A stretch of DNA of 14,861 bases from NCBI GenBank assembly GCA_012032575.1, contig JAAUSP010000131.1, positions 1 to 14,861 on the forward strand, given 5' to 3'. Source of the stretch: Anaerolineales bacterium. GTDB taxonomy: Bacteria > Chloroflexota > Anaerolineae > 4572-78 > J111. Position 1 is the stretch's first letter, and each line of letters begins with the position of its first letter. Shown one piece after another: positions 13,443 through 14,861 of this stretch. A model generated the notes under the pieces. That model was not told the DNA's origin. It saw only the letters and a program-made list of their open reading frames with translations, and did no database searches. The position numbers were made by a program, and so were the translations under genes.

Positions 13443-13694
13443 CTATCCTTCCATAGCCTGAGCGGCCGAATATTGAGGCACGGCGATATATCGCTCTGGT
13501 CTATGCCGATAATATTCACTGAGAAAATGATCTAGTCGCTCAGAAACCTGGGCGGAAAGATAAGCCTCATGACATTGCTCGCATACATCGGCCGCAACAT
13601 CTTTGATGATAAGCAATTCCTCACCTCGCCAGATTTCTAACGTAGTTTTGCCAGGCCGCAACTCGCCGCCACATAAATCACACCGATCAATCAC
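13443..13694 (-). CDS. YgiT-type zinc-finger protein (MqsA-like antitoxin N-domain), orphan
   Basis: 83 residues from a GTG at 13692-13694, with GAGG inside the end of nuoL; the sequence TAATGTG joins the nuoL stop and this start, so translation is probably coupled. Two CxxC pairs, Cys5/Cys8 and Cys38/Cys41, make a zinc site around a strand TLEIWRGEELLIIKDV, followed by the helix SERLDHFLSEYY. This matches YgiT-type zinc fingers, often the antitoxin half of type II pairs. No toxin gene is beside it; nuoL precedes it and the repeat and nuoM follow. It has no HTH, so it is unlikely to regulate DNA alone. It may be a leftover antitoxin or may have another role. Confidence 0.85.
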   Translation of the reverse strand: MIDRCDLCGGELRPGKTTLEIWRGEELLIIKDVAADVCEQCHEAYLSAQVSERLDHFLSEYYRHRPERYIAVPQYSAAQAMEG

Positions 13695-13695
13695 A

Positions 13696-14861
13696 TTACC
13701 TCAAAAAGAAATAGCTAACCAGCACCAGCACCCCGATAAAGGTCGCCAGGGCGTAATGGCGCAAATAGCCGCTTTGCAGGTGGCTGGCCATGCTCCCCAC
13801 CCAGCCGATGCCTTTGGCCAGGCCGTCTACCAGCACGCCGTCAATCAGCAGCTTGTCGCACCCCACAGCCAACCCTTCGGCCAGCAGCAGGGCCGGTTTG
13901 ACGATAACGGCATTGTAAAGTTCGTCAACATAGTATTTATTGGCCAGGAGACTAAAGAGTGGCCGGGTACTGCGGGCCAGGTTTTGCGGAATGGACGGGC
14001 GCAGCACATAGAAGAAATAGGCCAGGGCAATGCTCACCACCGACACCACCGCCGAGGTCGAAAACAGGGTCCACTCGGTCGCCAGGGACAGGTGATGTTC
14101 GGCTTCTCCGGCGTGTTCAGCGGCGGCGAAAATCGGTTCCAGCCAGCCTTCCAGCCAGTTGGGCAGGCCCATAAACGTGGGCAGCCCCAACAACCCGCCG
14201 AGGATGCTCAGCCCGGCCAGGACGATCAAGGCAAAGGTGATCGGAGCGTGGCTTTCGTGGGCGTGCTCGTACAGGTGATGGTCGCGCGGCTGGCCGTGGA
14301 AGGCAAGGAAAATGGCCCGGAAGGTGTAGAAAGCGGTCAAAGCGGCGGTGACAATGCCGGCGGCCCACAAAATAGGTGAAGCCTCAAATGCCTTGGCCAG
14401 AATCTCGTCTTTGGAGAAAAAGCCCGACATCAACGGAAAACCGGCCAGGGCCAGTCCGCCAATCCAGAAGGTCAGCCAGGTGATCTTCATTTTGTCTTTC
14501 AAGCCGCCCATGCGCCGGATGTCAATCACATCGTGCAGAGCGTGCATCACCGAGCCGGCCCCCAAAAAGAGCAGGGCTTTGAAAAAAGCGTGGGTAGTCA
14601 GGTGGAACATGCCGCTGGTGTAAGCGCCCACGCCGACGGCCATAAACATATAACCAAGCTGGCTCACCGTCGAGTAGGCCAGCACCCGCTTGAGGTCCAC
14701 CTGCACCAGGGCAATCGTGGCCGCAAACAGGGCCGTGGCCGCGCCGATGATGGCTACAAACATGGACACGTCCGGAGCCAGCGAGTACAGCGCATTGCTG
14801 CGGACAATCATATACACCCCGGCTGTGACCATCGTCGCGGCGTGGATGAGCGCCGAAACCG
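13696..14861 (-). CDS. nuoL: NADH-quinone oxidoreductase subunit L (C-terminal part, runs off the window)
   Basis: About 388 residues are visible; the frame continues past the window edge (VSALIHAATMVTAGVYMIVR). Conserved features: VDLKRVLAYSTVSQLGYM with the channel lysine, THAFFKALLFLGAGSVMH, SGFFSKDEIL, and the long C-terminal region ending in a transmembrane helix (ATFIGVLVLVSYFFL) after the amphipathic lateral helix. Of the antiporter-like subunits only NuoL has this long extension. It pumps protons at the far end of the complex I membrane arm. The stop at 13696-13698 overlaps the start region of the zinc-finger gene. Confidence 0.95.
   Translation of the reverse strand, partial: VSALIHAATMVTAGVYMIVRSNALYSLAPDVSMFVAIIGAATALFAATIALVQVDLKRVLAYSTVSQLGYMFMAVGVGAYTSGMFHLTTHAFFKALLFLGAGSVMHALHDVIDIRRMGGLKDKMKITWLTFWIGGLALAGFPLMSGFFSKDEILAKAFEASPILWAAGIVTAALTAFYTFRAIFLAFHGQPRDHHLYEHAHESHAPITFALIVLAGLSILGGLLGLPTFMGLPNWLEGWLEPIFAAAEHAGEAEHHLSLATEWTLFSTSAVVSVVSIALAYFFYVLRPSIPQNLARSTRPLFSLLANKYYVDELYNAVIVKPALLLAEGLAVGCDKLLIDGVLVDGLAKGIGWVGSMASHLQSGYLRHYALATFIGVLVLVSYFFLR

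Noticed and set aside
1..14861. CRISPR array, tRNA or rRNA genes, integrase or transposase genes
   Set aside because: No regularly spaced direct repeats, no cloverleaf or rRNA-like sequence, and no recombinase motifs were seen on either strand.

Overview
The window reads like a chromosomal piece of a Chloroflexota bacterium (Anaerolineae-like). The reasons are Gram-positive-type SOS boxes (GAAC-N4-GTTC), short palindromic intergenic repeats of a kind common in that phylum, ABC-2 transporter and nuo gene styles, and death-like adaptor domains. This is inference from style; no marker gene settles it. Almost everything lies on the minus strand. Only the first two genes, a DUF169-like C-terminus and a YedF/DsrE-like protein, are on the plus strand.

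Layout by position. 2-556 (+): DUF169-like tail, then a DsrE/YedF-type protein. 557-683: convergent gap with a perfect 15-bp inverted repeat. 684-3513 (-): ABC-2 exporter with two permeases and an ATPase, behind a strong promoter that leaves almost no 5' leader. 3585-5616 (-): a small conserved-looking protein, a small two-helix membrane protein and an FtsK/SpoIIIE-type ATPase whose frame breaks near its end. 5829-9037 (-): an SOS-controlled block. 9091-9917 (-): a response regulator and a STAS anti-sigma-factor antagonist. 10069-14861 (-): the end of a respiratory complex I operon (nuoL-nuoM-nuoN), with nuoM frameshifted, a YgiT-type zinc-finger gene between nuoL and nuoM, and palindromic repeats in both large gaps.

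The SOS block is the most interesting part. It has a normal LexA (cleavage site, Ser and Lys all present), co-transcribed with a RidA-family gene and closed by an intrinsic terminator. Next comes an operon of a fusion protein and a stand-alone protein. The fusion carries a LexA-type S24 self-cleaving protease domain, but its DNA-binding HTH is replaced by an effector-associated (death-like) adaptor domain. The stand-alone protein carries the same adaptor domain. Last is a LexA paralogue that keeps its HTH and its Ser/Lys dyad but has lost the Ala-Gly scissile bond. All three transcription units have their own promoter with SOS boxes sharing the core GAAC-N4-GTTC. I infer a DNA-damage-triggered switch in which RecA-stimulated self-cleavage frees an adaptor domain that can pair with its stand-alone copy or with effectors elsewhere.

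Both broken genes (ftsK-like and nuoM) are explained by the loss of one base each, so sequencing or assembly error is the simplest explanation. No gap exceeds about 230 bases. The larger ones are 13216-13442, 5617-5828 and 11530-11737; the first and last hold repeats, the middle one only a short near-palindrome.
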